This document shows positions 15,459 to 24,666 of a stretch of DNA of 64,000 bases, one piece after another. Numbering within the stretch: the stretch's first letter is position 1; each line of letters begins with the position of its first letter. This stretch comes from Variovorax brevis (GTDB lineage Bacteria; Pseudomonadota; Gammaproteobacteria; Burkholderiales; Burkholderiaceae_C). Below the pieces are notes generated by a model, which saw only the letters and a program-made list of their open reading frames with translations, did not search any database and was not told the DNA's origin. The stretch covers positions 496,001 to 560,000 of the forward strand of contig NZ_JASZYG010000002.1 of assembly GCF_030317105.1 (NCBI RefSeq), given 5' to 3'. Both the position numbers and the translations under genes were made by a program.

Positions 15459-18400
15459 TCAGGGCAGCAGCGTTTCAAGAAGCCGTGCCACGTGCACGGC
15501 CGTGCGTTGCGCGCCATCGGCGATCTGGTGGCGGCAGCTCGTGCCGTCGGCCAAGATGATCGCGTCGGGGTTCTTGCGCACGGCGGGCAGCAGGGCGGCC
15601 TCGGCCATCTGCATCGACACCTCGTAGTGCGCGGCGTCGTAGCCGAAGCTGCCGGCCATGCCGCAGCAGGACGATTCGATCAGCTCCGGCCTGGCGCCGG
15701 GGATGAGCTTGAGCACCTCCAGGATCGGACTCACGGCGCCGAAGGCTTTCTGGTGGCAATGGCCGTGCAGAAGGATCGGCTTGCCTGCCGGCTTGAATGC
15801 CACTTCGAATCGCCCGGCAGCAGCCTCGCGTGCGATGAACTCCTCGAACATGAGCGCCTGCTTCGCCACCGTCTGCGCCCTGTCGCCGAGGCCCATGACC
15901 AGCGCCTCGTCGCGCAGGGTCAACAGGCACGAGGGTTCGAGGCCCACGATGGGAACGCCGGCTTCGGCCAACGGAAGCAGGGCGTCGATCAACGCGCCGG
16001 CTCTTGCCTTGGCCTCATCCACCATGCCGCTTGCGAGGAAGGTGCGCCCGCAGCACAAGTGGCTTCCCGATTTTTCTGCGGTGTGCAGCACGTAGCCCGC
16101 GGCCGCCAGAACGCGTGCGGCGGCCAGTGCGTTCTCGCTTTCGAAGGTGCCGTTGAAGGTGTCGACAAAGAGCACTGCAGTCTTGTGGCCGGCCCCGGCT
16201 GCAGCGACTGTGTCAGCGACGCTCGCGAACATTGACGCGTCACGCACTTTCCAGAAGGTGTCGCTGCGCCAATGCGGTAGCGAGCGCTGCGAGGAAAAGC
16301 CCAGCATCTTCTCGCTCACCCACGACGCGCCGGGCACGATGTTGCGCAGGTTCAGCAGCCAGCCGACCTTGCTCGCCAGATGCGCATAGTCAGGCAGGTG
16401 GGCGACCAGTCGGTCCTTGAGCGTGTGGCCGTGCCGGGCCTTGTAGTGGGCCAGGAACTCGATCTTCATCCTCGCCATGTCGACGCCGGTGGGGCAGTCG
16501 CGCTTGCAGCCCTTGCAGCTGACGCACAGGTCCATGGTCTCGTGCATGGCGTCGCTGGTGAAGGCATCGGGGCCGAGCTGGCCGGAGATGGCCAGGCGCA
16601 GCGTGTTCGCGCGCCCGCGCGTCAGGTGCTGCTCGTCGCGCGTCACGCGGTAGCTCGGGCACATGGTGCCGGCGTCGAACTTGCGGCAGTGGCCGTTGTT
16701 GTTGCACATCTCGACGGCCTTGGCGAAGCCGCCCGTCACGTCGCCGCCGGTGCCGGGCGCGGTGGTCACCTCGGTCACGGGGTCGGCCTGCACGTTCCAC
16801 GCGGACCAGTCGAGTACCGGCGTGAGTGCGATGCGCTTGTAGGGCCTGGGCGCCGTCGGCGGCGCGAAGCGGAACAGCGATCCGTCATCCATCTTCGGCG
16901 GATCGATGATCTTGCCGGGGTTGAAGAGGTTGATCGGGTCGAGCTTTTGCTTGATGGAGCGGAAGGCTTCATTGATGGCCGGTCCGAACTGCCATTCGAT
17001 CCATTCGCCGCGGCACAGGCCGTCGCCGTGCTCGCCGCTGAATGCGCCCTTGTACTTGCGCACCAGCGCGCTGGCTTCTTCGGCGATGGCGCGCATCTTG
17101 AGGGCGCCGTCGGTGCGCATGTCCAGGATGGGCCGCACGTGCAGCGTGCCGACCGACGCATGCGCGTACCAGGTGCCGCGGCTCCCGTGCCGGGCGAAGA
17201 CTTCCGTCAGCGCGTCGGTGTATTCGGCGAGGTGTTCCAGCGGCACGGCGCAGTCTTCGATAAAGCTGACGGGCTTGCCGTCGCCCTTGAGGCTCATCAT
17301 GATGTTGAGCCCCGCCTTGCGCACTTCCCACAGGTTCTTCTGCGGCGCTTCATCGGGCATGTCGACGACGCTGCCCGGCAGGCCGAGGTCGCCCATCAGC
17401 TCGACCAACTGCCTGAGCCGCGGGAGCAACGCGCTCTTGTCGTTGCCTGAAAATTCGACCAGCAAAATGGCCGCGGGCTTTCCGATGAGAGCCGTCTCCA
17501 CCGTCGGCCTGAAGGCCGGGTTGGCCAGGCTCAATTCGATCATCGTGCGGTCGACCAGCTCGACGGCCGTCGGCCCGAGCTTGACGATGTGCTGGGCCGC
17601 ATCCATCGCCGCATGGAAGGTCGGGAAGTTGACGACGCCCAGCACCTTGGCGCGCGGCAGGTCCGCCAGCTTCAGCGTGAGGTTGCGCGTGAAGGCGAGG
17701 GTGCCTTCGGACCCGACGAGCAGGTGCGCCAGGTTGACGCTGCCGTCTTCGGTGTAGGGCTTCTCGCTCTGGTTGTCGAAGATGTCGAGGTTGTAGCCCG
17801 CCACGCGCCGCATGACCTTGGGCCAACGCGCCGCGATCTCGCCCTTGTGCTGTTGTGCGAGCTGGCGAATATGGTGGGCGATGTCGGCTGCGCGCCCGCT
17901 CATGCGCGAGACCGGTCCGAAATCCACCACCTCGCCGCTGGAGAGCCACACGCTCGCGCCGAGCACGTTGTGCACCATGTTGCCGTAGGCGATCGAGCGC
18001 GAGCCACAGGAGTTGTTGCCCGCCATGCCGCCGAGCGTGGCTTGCGCGCTGGTGGACACGTCGACCGGATACCACAGCCCATGCGGCTTGAGTTGCGCGT
18101 TGAGCCGGTCGAGCACCATGCCCGGTTCCACGGTGACGGTGCGTCCTTCGAGGTCCAGTTCAAGCAGGCGCCGGAAGTACTTGGTGCTGTCGATGACAAG
18201 CGCCGCGCCCGTGGTCTGGCCGCACTGGCTGGTGCCCGCGCCGCGTGGCAGCACCGGCACCTGCAACTCGCGCGCGATGTCGATGGCGGTGGCGATGTCC
18301 GACTCGCTGCGGGGCACGAGCACGCCCACCGGCATGATCTGGTAGATCGACGCGTCGGTCGCGTAGCGGCCGCGCGAGGCATCGTCGAAGAGCACCTCGC

Positions 18401-18503
18401 CTTGGGTCTCGGCCTGCAGGCGCCGCGCCAGCAACTCGCAGGTCTCGTTGGGCGGCAAGACGGTGCCGGCTGGCTGCAGGTGGCTCGCGGGGTCGATGCG
18501 CAT
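15459..18503 (-). CDS. FAD-linked oxidase / Fe-S (YdiJ-like 2-hydroxyacid dehydrogenase)
   Basis: This 1014-residue protein fuses a FAD_binding_4/FAD-oxidase_C dehydrogenase to a GlpC-like Fe-S part, as in YdiJ. The FAD-binding stretch is PVLPRGAGTSQCGQ (about 83-96) with GGMAGNNSCGSRS (about 158-170). Two Cys groups near residues 600 (C-N-N-N-G-H-C to M-C-P) and 658 (C-V-S-C-K-G-C with a fourth Cys) bind Fe-S clusters. CCG-type motifs (HLCCGRTF, ESSCCGMAGSFG) follow near the C-terminus. It oxidises a 2-hydroxy acid (D-lactate, glycolate or D-2-hydroxyglutarate type) and passes electrons to the respiratory chain. It starts 7 bases after gntR, so it shares that operon. The substrate is not shown by the sequence. 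Confidence 0.92.
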   Translation of the reverse strand: MRIDPASHLQPAGTVLPPNETCELLARRLQAETQGEVLFDDASRGRYATDASIYQIMPVGVLVPRSESDIATAIDIARELQVPVLPRGAGTSQCGQTTGAALVIDSTKYFRRLLELDLEGRTVTVEPGMVLDRLNAQLKPHGLWYPVDVSTSAQATLGGMAGNNSCGSRSIAYGNMVHNVLGASVWLSSGEVVDFGPVSRMSGRAADIAHHIRQLAQQHKGEIAARWPKVMRRVAGYNLDIFDNQSEKPYTEDGSVNLAHLLVGSEGTLAFTRNLTLKLADLPRAKVLGVVNFPTFHAAMDAAQHIVKLGPTAVELVDRTMIELSLANPAFRPTVETALIGKPAAILLVEFSGNDKSALLPRLRQLVELMGDLGLPGSVVDMPDEAPQKNLWEVRKAGLNIMMSLKGDGKPVSFIEDCAVPLEHLAEYTDALTEVFARHGSRGTWYAHASVGTLHVRPILDMRTDGALKMRAIAEEASALVRKYKGAFSGEHGDGLCRGEWIEWQFGPAINEAFRSIKQKLDPINLFNPGKIIDPPKMDDGSLFRFAPPTAPRPYKRIALTPVLDWSAWNVQADPVTEVTTAPGTGGDVTGGFAKAVEMCNNNGHCRKFDAGTMCPSYRVTRDEQHLTRGRANTLRLAISGQLGPDAFTSDAMHETMDLCVSCKGCKRDCPTGVDMARMKIEFLAHYKARHGHTLKDRLVAHLPDYAHLASKVGWLLNLRNIVPGASWVSEKMLGFSSQRSLPHWRSDTFWKVRDASMFASVADTVAAAGAGHKTAVLFVDTFNGTFESENALAAARVLAAAGYVLHTAEKSGSHLCCGRTFLASGMVDEAKARAGALIDALLPLAEAGVPIVGLEPSCLLTLRDEALVMGLGDRAQTVAKQALMFEEFIAREAAAGRFEVAFKPAGKPILLHGHCHQKAFGAVSPILEVLKLIPGARPELIESSCCGMAGSFGYDAAHYEVSMQMAEAALLPAVRKNPDAIILADGTSCRHQIADGAQRTAVHVARLLETLLP

Positions 18504-18510
18504 GGGGGCC

Positions 18511-19218
18511 TTATTGGCGCGTCTTGCCGCGCCTGGGTTTCGCTTCGGGATAGATCTCGCCGGCGCGCAGCAACTCGAGTACCGTGTCGCGCTTGTGATT
18601 CAGGTGCTCGATGAGGACGGCACGCATCGCCGGCGCGTCGCGGGCACTCAAGGCCTCGACCATGCGCTCGTGCTCCGACACGGCGCGCTGCCACTTGGCC
18701 GCTTCCTGGTTGGTACGAAAGCGCAGCGACTGCACGCGGGCATTGATGCCTTGATAGGTGGACGTGAGCACCGGGTTTTTCGCGGAAGCGTTGATGGCGG
18801 TGTGGATGCGCGCGTTGATGCGGTAGTAGCCCGACAAGTCGTTGCGCGTGAAGCACGCGAGCATCTCGTAGTGCAGGGCGCGAATTTCCGCCAGCTCGGC
18901 ATCGGTGATGCGCTGCGCCGCCAACTCGCCCGACATGCCTTCGAGCGCGGCCAGCAGTTCGAAGGTGTTGACGACGTCCGCCTCGGTGAGCTTGACGGCC
19001 ACCGCGCCGCGGTTGGGCAGCAGGTCGACCAATCCTTCCGCGCCCAGCAGCTTGATGGCTTCGCGAAGGGGCGTGCGCGAGACGTGCAACTGCTCGCTCA
19101 ACTCCCGTTCGTTGAGCTTGGCGCCGGGCGCGATGTGGCCTTCGACCAGCATGGTGCGCAGCCGCGAGGCCACCTGGTCATGCAGCGCGAGGCTGGAGAT
19201 TTCGATGATTTCTGCCAT
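18511..19218 (-). CDS. GntR family (FCD domain) regulator
   Basis: This 235-residue FadR/VanR-type regulator has a winged helix at residues 11-75 (DQVASRLRTMLVEG, then LSEQLHVSRTPLREAI) and an FCD ligand domain over residues 85-215. FCD proteins bind small carboxylic or hydroxy acids, often through a metal. It is divergent from the aminotransferase operon and heads the oxidase operon. Two TTTTGCATGCAAAA palindromes in the 123-base gap are its likely operators, so it probably represses both directions and is released by a hydroxy or keto acid. Confidence 0.93.
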   Translation of the reverse strand: MAEIIEISSLALHDQVASRLRTMLVEGHIAPGAKLNERELSEQLHVSRTPLREAIKLLGAEGLVDLLPNRGAVAVKLTEADVVNTFELLAALEGMSGELAAQRITDAELAEIRALHYEMLACFTRNDLSGYYRINARIHTAINASAKNPVLTSTYQGINARVQSLRFRTNQEAAKWQRAVSEHERMVEALSARDAPAMRAVLIEHLNHKRDTVLELLRAGEIYPEAKPRRGKTRQ

Positions 19219-19239
19219 GTCCTGAATCGTTCAAGCGCA

Positions 19240-19253
19240 TTTTGCATGCAAAA
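19240..19253. promoter_or_regulatory. GntR operator-like palindrome, site 1
   Basis: TTTTGCATGCAAAA is a perfect 14-bp palindrome 21 bases upstream of the gntR start. An identical core occurs 66 bp away (centre to centre). The pair sits between divergent genes beside a GntR regulator, so binding by that regulator is the simple reading. Confidence 0.7.
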
Positions 19254-19304
19254 AATGAAAGGCTCAACACACTGCCCATATGGTTAACGATTATGCGAAA
19301 CAAC

Positions 19305-19320
19305 GTTTTGCATGCAAAAC
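19305..19320. promoter_or_regulatory. GntR operator-like palindrome, site 2
   Basis: GTTTTGCATGCAAAAC is a perfect 16-bp palindrome ending 21 bases before the aminotransferase start. It shares its 14-bp core with site 1. It would block the promoter or early transcription of the aminotransferase operon. Confidence 0.7.
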
Positions 19321-19341
19321 TAGCGCTGAAAGGACATTGCG

Positions 19342-20583
19342 ATGCTTCAACTCGACTTTCATCCGACAGGCCGTCATTTCCTGCAGATTCCCGGGCCGAG
19401 CCCCGTGCCCGACCGCATCCTGCGAGCGATGAGCCTGCCGACCATCGACCACCGTGGTCCCGAATTCGGCTTGCTGGGCCGGCGCGTGCTCGACGGCATC
19501 CAGAACATCTTCAAGACGCGCCATCCGGTGATGATCTACCCCGCCTCGGGCACAGGCGCCTGGGAAGCCGCACTGGTCAACACGCTGAGCGCCGGCGACC
19601 ACGTGCTGATGTTCGAGACCGGCCACTTCGCCTCGCTGTGGCAGAAGATGGCGACCCGGCTCGGCATCTCCACCGAGTTCCTGTCATGGAACGGTACTGA
19701 CGAGCACTTGCCGCAGGCACCCGGATGGCGGCGCGGCGTGCAGGCCGACCTGATCGAGGCGCGCCTGCGCAAGGACACCGAAAAGAAGATCAAGGCCGTC
19801 TGCGTTGTGCACAACGAGACGTCGACGGGCGTCACCTCCGACATCGCCAGCGTTCGTGCCGCCATCGACGCGGCTGGCCATCCGGCGCTGTTGATGGTCG
19901 ACAGCATCTCGGGCCTGGCCAGCGCCGATTTCCGCCACGACGAATGGGGCGTGGACGTGACCATCAGCGGTTCCCAAAAAGGCCTGATGCTGCCGCCCGG
20001 CATCAGCTTCAACGCGCTCTCGCCGCGTGCGATCGAGGCCGCGAAGACGGCCACGCTGCCACGTTCCTTTTGGGCGTGGGACGAAATCATCGAGATGAAC
20101 AAGGACGGCTACTGGCCCTACACGCCGAACACGAACCTGCTGTATGGACTGGCCGAGTCGCTCGACATGCTGCTCGGCGAGGGGCTGAACAACGTCTTTG
20201 CCCGCCACCAGCGTTGGGCCGCCGGTGTGCGCGCCGCCGTCAACGCATGGGGCCTGCCGATCCAGTGCGCCGACCCGGCCGTCTATTCGCCGGTGCTGAC
20301 CGGCGTCATCACGCCGGTCGGTGTCGATGCCGACGCGCTGCGGCGCCTGATCCATCAACGCTTCGACCTGTCGCTCGGCACCGGCCTGGGCAAGTTGAAG
20401 GGCCGCATGTTCCGCATGGGCCATCTGGGTGACAGCAACGACCTCACGCTGGTGGCGATGGTCGCCGGCGTCGAGATGGGCATGAAGCTCGCCGGCATCA
20501 AGCTCGCGGCGAGCGGCGTGCAGGCCGCCATGGATCACTTCGCGAGCCACGCCGCACCTGCCGCGTTGCAAAAGGCGGCCTGA
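19342..20583 (+). CDS. Class V aminotransferase, serine-glyoxylate aminotransferase-like
   Basis: This 413-residue PLP enzyme belongs to the class V group with serine-glyoxylate (SgaA), alanine-glyoxylate and ureidoglycine-glyoxylate aminotransferases. The N-terminal QIPGPSPVPDRIL and IDHRGPEF are typical. The PLP lysine is K213 in SGSQKGLMLPPG and the pyridine-binding Asp is D187 in LMVDSISGLA. Family members transfer an amino group to glyoxylate. The neighbouring hydroxy-acid oxidase could make the keto-acid partner. It is the first gene of the plus-strand operon and lies behind a perfect GntR-type palindrome. Its exact donor is unknown. Confidence 0.9.
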   Translation: MLQLDFHPTGRHFLQIPGPSPVPDRILRAMSLPTIDHRGPEFGLLGRRVLDGIQNIFKTRHPVMIYPASGTGAWEAALVNTLSAGDHVLMFETGHFASLWQKMATRLGISTEFLSWNGTDEHLPQAPGWRRGVQADLIEARLRKDTEKKIKAVCVVHNETSTGVTSDIASVRAAIDAAGHPALLMVDSISGLASADFRHDEWGVDVTISGSQKGLMLPPGISFNALSPRAIEAAKTATLPRSFWAWDEIIEMNKDGYWPYTPNTNLLYGLAESLDMLLGEGLNNVFARHQRWAAGVRAAVNAWGLPIQCADPAVYSPVLTGVITPVGVDADALRRLIHQRFDLSLGTGLGKLKGRMFRMGHLGDSNDLTLVAMVAGVEMGMKLAGIKLAASGVQAAMDHFASHAAPAALQKAA

Positions 20584-20634
20584 TCGCCTGCGCTTCATCA
20601 CGATCGATCGTCAACAACAAAAGGAGACTCCACG

Positions 20635-21612
20635 ATGCAACGACGCCAACTGATCCAGGCCGCCGGTGCGGCCGCCGCTTCGCTGGGCGCGCCCAGCCTG
20701 TTCGCGCAGGAATGGCCCAACGCGCCGGTGCGCATCATCGTGGGCTTTCCGCCCGGCGGCGGCACCGATGCGCTCGCGCGCGTCGTCGGCCAGAAGCTGT
20801 CGGTGATGTGGGGGCAGTCGGTGGTCGTGGAGAACAAGGCAGGTGTCTCGGGCGTGCTCGCGGCCGAGTACGAGGCCACGCAGCCGAGCGACGGCTACAC
20901 GCTGCTGATGGCGCACATCAACAGCCATGCACTTGCGCCCAGCCTGCAGCCGAAGCTGCGCTATGACGCGCAGCGCGACTTCGTGCCCATCGTGCTGGTG
21001 GGCGTCACGCCCAACCTGCTGGTCGCTGCGCCGGGGCAAAAGGAAGTGACGGTGAAGGACATCGTCGCGCTGTGCAAGGCCAACCCCGGCAAGATCAGCT
21101 TCGGCTCGGCCGGGCCCGGTTCCGCACAGCATCTGGCGCTGGAGATGTTCAAGGTGCAGGCCGGCGTCGACGCGATGCACGTGCCATACAAAGGCAGTGC
21201 GCCGGCATTGGCCGACCTGATGGGCAACCAGATCCAGTACTGCTTCGAGACGATGACGGCGGCGACGCCGCACGTGAAGGCGGGCAAGGTGCATGCGGTG
21301 GCACAGACGCGGGCCAAGCGCGCCAAGGGCCACCCGACCGTGCCGACCATGCAGGAAGAGGGCTTTGTCGGCTTTGACGCCACCACGTGGTACGGCCTCG
21401 CCGGTCCCGGCAAGCTGCCTGCCGGCATCGCCGACAAGATCAACACCGACGTCAACACCGTGCTGGCCATGCCCGACGTACAGGAGCGGCTCGACACCTA
21501 TGGCGCCGAAGACGGCGGCGGATCGCGCGACAAGTTCAAACAGTTCATCGCCACCGAAATTGCAAAATGGGCGAAAGTCGTCAAGGACGGCAATGTGAAA
21601 GTGGATGGATGA
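20635..21612 (+). CDS. Bug/TctC family periplasmic solute receptor
   Basis: This 325-residue tripartite-tricarboxylate-transporter receptor (Bug family) starts with a twin-arginine-like signal, MQRRQLIQAAGAAAASLGA, cleaved near FAQ-EW. The mature protein opens PVRIIVGFPPGGGTD, the family signature that shapes the carboxylate site. Bug proteins bind carboxylates or amides and are greatly expanded in Burkholderiales, often with no TctAB membrane partner nearby, as here. A strong AAAGGAG ribosome site precedes it. It is coupled to the next gene by an ATGA overlap. The ligand is probably a substrate of the operon's enzymes. Confidence 0.93.
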   Translation: MQRRQLIQAAGAAAASLGAPSLFAQEWPNAPVRIIVGFPPGGGTDALARVVGQKLSVMWGQSVVVENKAGVSGVLAAEYEATQPSDGYTLLMAHINSHALAPSLQPKLRYDAQRDFVPIVLVGVTPNLLVAAPGQKEVTVKDIVALCKANPGKISFGSAGPGSAQHLALEMFKVQAGVDAMHVPYKGSAPALADLMGNQIQYCFETMTAATPHVKAGKVHAVAQTRAKRAKGHPTVPTMQEEGFVGFDATTWYGLAGPGKLPAGIADKINTDVNTVLAMPDVQERLDTYGAEDGGGSRDKFKQFIATEIAKWAKVVKDGNVKVDG

Positions 21613-22385
21613 ACGCAAGCAAACTGGATGATCTGGCGCAAGCGCTGGCGACCGCATGGCACGAGGGCCGTTCCATTGCCAGCGCAGTGCCGTGGCAGGA
21701 CGTCTTGCAGGACGCGGACGACGCCTATCTCGCGCAGGACGCATTGGGCCGTGCCATGGCCTGGTTCGGTACCACGGCGGTGCCGGGGCACTGGAAGTCA
21801 GGCGGTCCTTCTCGCGACGCCGTGCTGACCCATGCGCCCCTGCCGCCGCATGGCGTTCGGGCCAGCCCGGCGCAGTTTGGTGACATGCATTTCCATGTGC
21901 CGGGCATCGAAGCCGAGATCGCGCTGCGCCTCGGCGAAGCCGTGACGCCGGAGCGTGCGGCTGGCCTCAAGCCGGAAGATGCAGGTGCGCTGGTGGACGC
22001 AATGGCGGTCTCCATCGAGATCGTCGATTCGCGCTGGGCCGCGGGCAACCAGGCGCCTGCGCTCCTGCGACTGGCTGACATGCAGTCGCACGGCGCGCTG
22101 GTGCTCGGCGAATGGGTGCCTTATGCGCCGCGCGACTGGTCGGCGCAACGCTGCGAGGCGCGTATCGGCACGCAGGAAACTGTTGCTCGCACCGGGACGC
22201 ATTCATTGGGCGATCCTGCGTGGCTGCTGCCGACGTGGCTGCGTCATGTGACGCGTCATGGGAAGAGTGTGCCGGCGGGTACCGTTATCACGACGGGCAC
22301 GTGGGTGGGCGTGCTGCCGATCCTCGCGGGTCAAAAGGTGGTCGTCGAATTCCCGGGCATCGGGCGGGCGGAAGCGACGCTCTAG
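21609..22385 (+). CDS. 2-keto-4-pentenoate hydratase / FAH-superfamily protein
   Basis: This 258-residue protein resembles the MhpD/hydratase branch of the fumarylacetoacetate hydrolase superfamily. The metal-binding E-x-E is in VPGIEAEIALRLG (about residues 97-109), and GTVITTGTWVGVLPILAG near residues 217-234 is the conserved C-terminal loop. Members hydrate 2-oxo-pent-4-enoates or decarboxylate oxo acids. The ATG at 21609 overlaps the Bug stop as ATGA. In this operon it may act on a keto acid formed by the aminotransferase or oxidase, which is inference. Confidence 0.85.
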   Translation: MNASKLDDLAQALATAWHEGRSIASAVPWQDVLQDADDAYLAQDALGRAMAWFGTTAVPGHWKSGGPSRDAVLTHAPLPPHGVRASPAQFGDMHFHVPGIEAEIALRLGEAVTPERAAGLKPEDAGALVDAMAVSIEIVDSRWAAGNQAPALLRLADMQSHGALVLGEWVPYAPRDWSAQRCEARIGTQETVARTGTHSLGDPAWLLPTWLRHVTRHGKSVPAGTVITTGTWVGVLPILAGQKVVVEFPGIGRAEATL

Positions 22386-22392
22386 TTAACGC

Positions 22393-23610
22393 TCAGGGTG
22401 CTTTGCGTTCCGATGCAGGCGCACTCCGGCGCATCGCCTGCCATCCCAGCAGCACGATCGCGAGCAGAGAAAATCCAGCGCCGGCCACGAAGGTCGATTC
22501 CGCACCCAGCGCATCCCACAGCAACCCCGCCAGAACGCTCGCCGCCAGCATCGCCACGCCGCTCACCAGATTGAACACGCCAAAGGCGGTCCCGCGCAAA
22601 TCCGCGGGCGCGGTGTCGGCCACCATCGTGGCGAGCAGCCCCTGCGTCATGCCCATGTGCACGCCCCACAACGCAACGCCAGCGAACAAGGCCGCCCAAT
22701 GCGTCCCACTCGCCAGGACCAGATCGGCTGCCAGCAGCACCATCAGGCCCAGCACCAGCAGCTTGTGATGGCTCATCGAATCGGAGAGCTTTCCAAAGGG
22801 ATAGGCCGACGCCGCATACAAGAGGTTCATCGCCACCATCACCAACGGCACGAGCGCGGGCGGGACGCCGCACTGCAGCGCCCGCAAGACGAGAAATGCC
22901 TCGCTGAAACGTGCCAGCGTGAAGATGGCGCCGACTTGCACCGTCCACCAATAAGCACGCGGCAGGCGCCGGATGCTTTCGCGCCGGATGGGGTTCGTGC
23001 GCACCGCTGGGCGCCCGGTGGCCGGCTCCTTCAATCCGAACAGCAACAGCGCCACGGCCAGAAAGCCGGGAATCGCCGCGACCCAGAAGATCGACCTGAA
23101 GTCGTTGGCCCACAGCAGCATGAGCCCCACGGCGATCAGCGGACCGAGAAATGCGCCCACGGTGTCCAGCGCTTGCCGCAGCCCGAAAGCCGCGCCACGC
23201 AAATGCGCCGGTGCAAGGTCCGCCACCAGCGCATCGCGCGGAGCCCCTCGGATGCCCTTGCCGACGCGGTCCAGCAAGCGGGCCGTGACCACAACGCCAA
23301 GGCTCGGAGCCAGCGCAAACAATGGCTTGCTGAAGGCGCCCAGCGCATAGCCCGCCACGGCCAGCCCCTTGCGCCGGCCCAGGTAGTCGCTCAACGCGCC
23401 CGAGAAGACCTTCACGACCAGCGCCACAGATTCCGCCAGGCCCTCGACCATGCCCACGGCCAGCACGCTGGTGCCCAATGTCGTGACCATGAACATCGGC
23501 AGCAGTGCGTGGATCATCTCCGAGGAGATGTCCATCAGCATGCTCACGAAGCCCAGCACCCAGACGCCTGTCGGGATCTGGCGCAGGATCGATGGGGGCG
23601 TGCCGGGCAT
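22393..23610 (-). CDS. MFS transporter
   Basis: This 405-residue protein has 12 predicted membrane segments. The MFS loop motif between helices 2 and 3 is GALSDYLGRRKGLAVAGY (about 71-88), and RVGKGIRGAPRDALVAD is the conserved helix 4 region. This opening (LGFVSMLMDISSEMIHALLP) is typical of the MFS group often labelled hypothetical or arsenical/multidrug-like exporters. It is convergent with the hydratase (stops 7 bases apart) and divergent from the PEP mutase-family gene. The substrate is unknown. Confidence 0.9.
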   Translation of the reverse strand: MPGTPPSILRQIPTGVWVLGFVSMLMDISSEMIHALLPMFMVTTLGTSVLAVGMVEGLAESVALVVKVFSGALSDYLGRRKGLAVAGYALGAFSKPLFALAPSLGVVVTARLLDRVGKGIRGAPRDALVADLAPAHLRGAAFGLRQALDTVGAFLGPLIAVGLMLLWANDFRSIFWVAAIPGFLAVALLLFGLKEPATGRPAVRTNPIRRESIRRLPRAYWWTVQVGAIFTLARFSEAFLVLRALQCGVPPALVPLVMVAMNLLYAASAYPFGKLSDSMSHHKLLVLGLMVLLAADLVLASGTHWAALFAGVALWGVHMGMTQGLLATMVADTAPADLRGTAFGVFNLVSGVAMLAASVLAGLLWDALGAESTFVAGAGFSLLAIVLLGWQAMRRSAPASERKAP

Positions 23611-23758
23611 GGATGTGTCTCGGTGGTCGTCGGACGCCGCATTGTCGGCGCTTCATCTCCAGGCGCGCGGCATTGCATGCGTGCCTTGCCGCAGCGCAAT
23701 TGCCGTTGCTGTGGCACCCTTGCGATCCCGGCGCTGCAGAACCCAAGCAAGGAGACTC

Positions 23759-24604
23759 ATGATCACCCCATCCAGTTCCAGCATCGCGGCCCGCCGCCGC
23801 GCATTCAAGGACTTGCACGCAAGCGGTTGCTTCGTCATTCCCAACCCGTGGGACATCGGCAGCGCACGCTACCTGCAAAGCCTTGGCTTCAAGGCGCTGG
23901 CCACGACGAGTTCAGGCTACGCGTGGACGCTCGGCCATCCCGATGGAGGCCTGTCGCGAGAGGTGGTGCTGGCGCACTTGCGCGACATGGTCGCGGCCAC
24001 CGATCTTCCGGTGAATGCCGATTTCGAGAGCGGCTACGCATCCGACGCGCAAGGCGTGGCGGAAAGCGTGCGCATGGCCGTTGAAACGGGCGTGGCAGGC
24101 CTGTCCATCGAGGACTCGACGGGCGACGCCGCCAATCCGCTGCGCGACATCGATGTGTCCGTCGCGCGGATTCGCGCCGCGCGCGCCGCCATCGACAAGT
24201 CCGGCGGCGACACGCTGCTGGTCGGCCGTGCCGAGAACTTCATCGTGGGCCGACCCGATCTGGAAGACGCCATCGCACGGCTCAAGGCCTATTCGGAGGC
24301 GGGCGCCGATTGCCTCTACGCGCCGGGCATCCGCACGCGCGAGCAGATCGCCGCGGTGGTCGCTGCCGTGGCGCCGAAGCCGGTCAACCTGCTCGTCGGC
24401 GGGACCAGCGATCTCACGATGCAGGACATCGCCGCGCTGGGCGTGCGGCGGGTGAGCGTGGGTGGCGCACTGGCACGTTCGGCGTGGGGCGGATTCATGC
24501 GCGCCGCCCGTGCTATTGCCGAGCAGGGCCGCTTTGATGGTTTTGCCGATGCGGCCCCGGGTGTGGAACTCAACGCGATGTTTCGGGGTGGGGATCGAGC
24601 CTGA
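23759..24604 (+). CDS. Isocitrate lyase / PEP mutase family protein
   Basis: This 281-residue TIM-barrel protein belongs to the isocitrate lyase/phosphoenolpyruvate mutase superfamily. ADFESGYA (about residues 81-88) carries the Mg-binding acidic residues and GLSIEDSTG near 109-117 the next conserved strand; NPWDIGSARYLQSLGF near the start is typical. The Lys-Lys-Cys-Gly-His loop of true isocitrate and methylisocitrate lyases is absent, so it is more likely an oxaloacetate decarboxylase-type or other C-C/P-C enzyme. The ATG at 23759 follows AAGGAG. It is followed after 62 bases by an HpaI-type aldolase, which suggests joint work on keto acids. Confidence 0.87.
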   Translation: MITPSSSSIAARRRAFKDLHASGCFVIPNPWDIGSARYLQSLGFKALATTSSGYAWTLGHPDGGLSREVVLAHLRDMVAATDLPVNADFESGYASDAQGVAESVRMAVETGVAGLSIEDSTGDAANPLRDIDVSVARIRAARAAIDKSGGDTLLVGRAENFIVGRPDLEDAIARLKAYSEAGADCLYAPGIRTREQIAAVVAAVAPKPVNLLVGGTSDLTMQDIAALGVRRVSVGGALARSAWGGFMRAARAIAEQGRFDGFADAAPGVELNAMFRGGDRA

Positions 24605-24666
24605 ACCGCAAACCGGGGAAAAGGATTCCAATCAGGCAAGATTCAAACCCCAACAGGAGACTTCAC

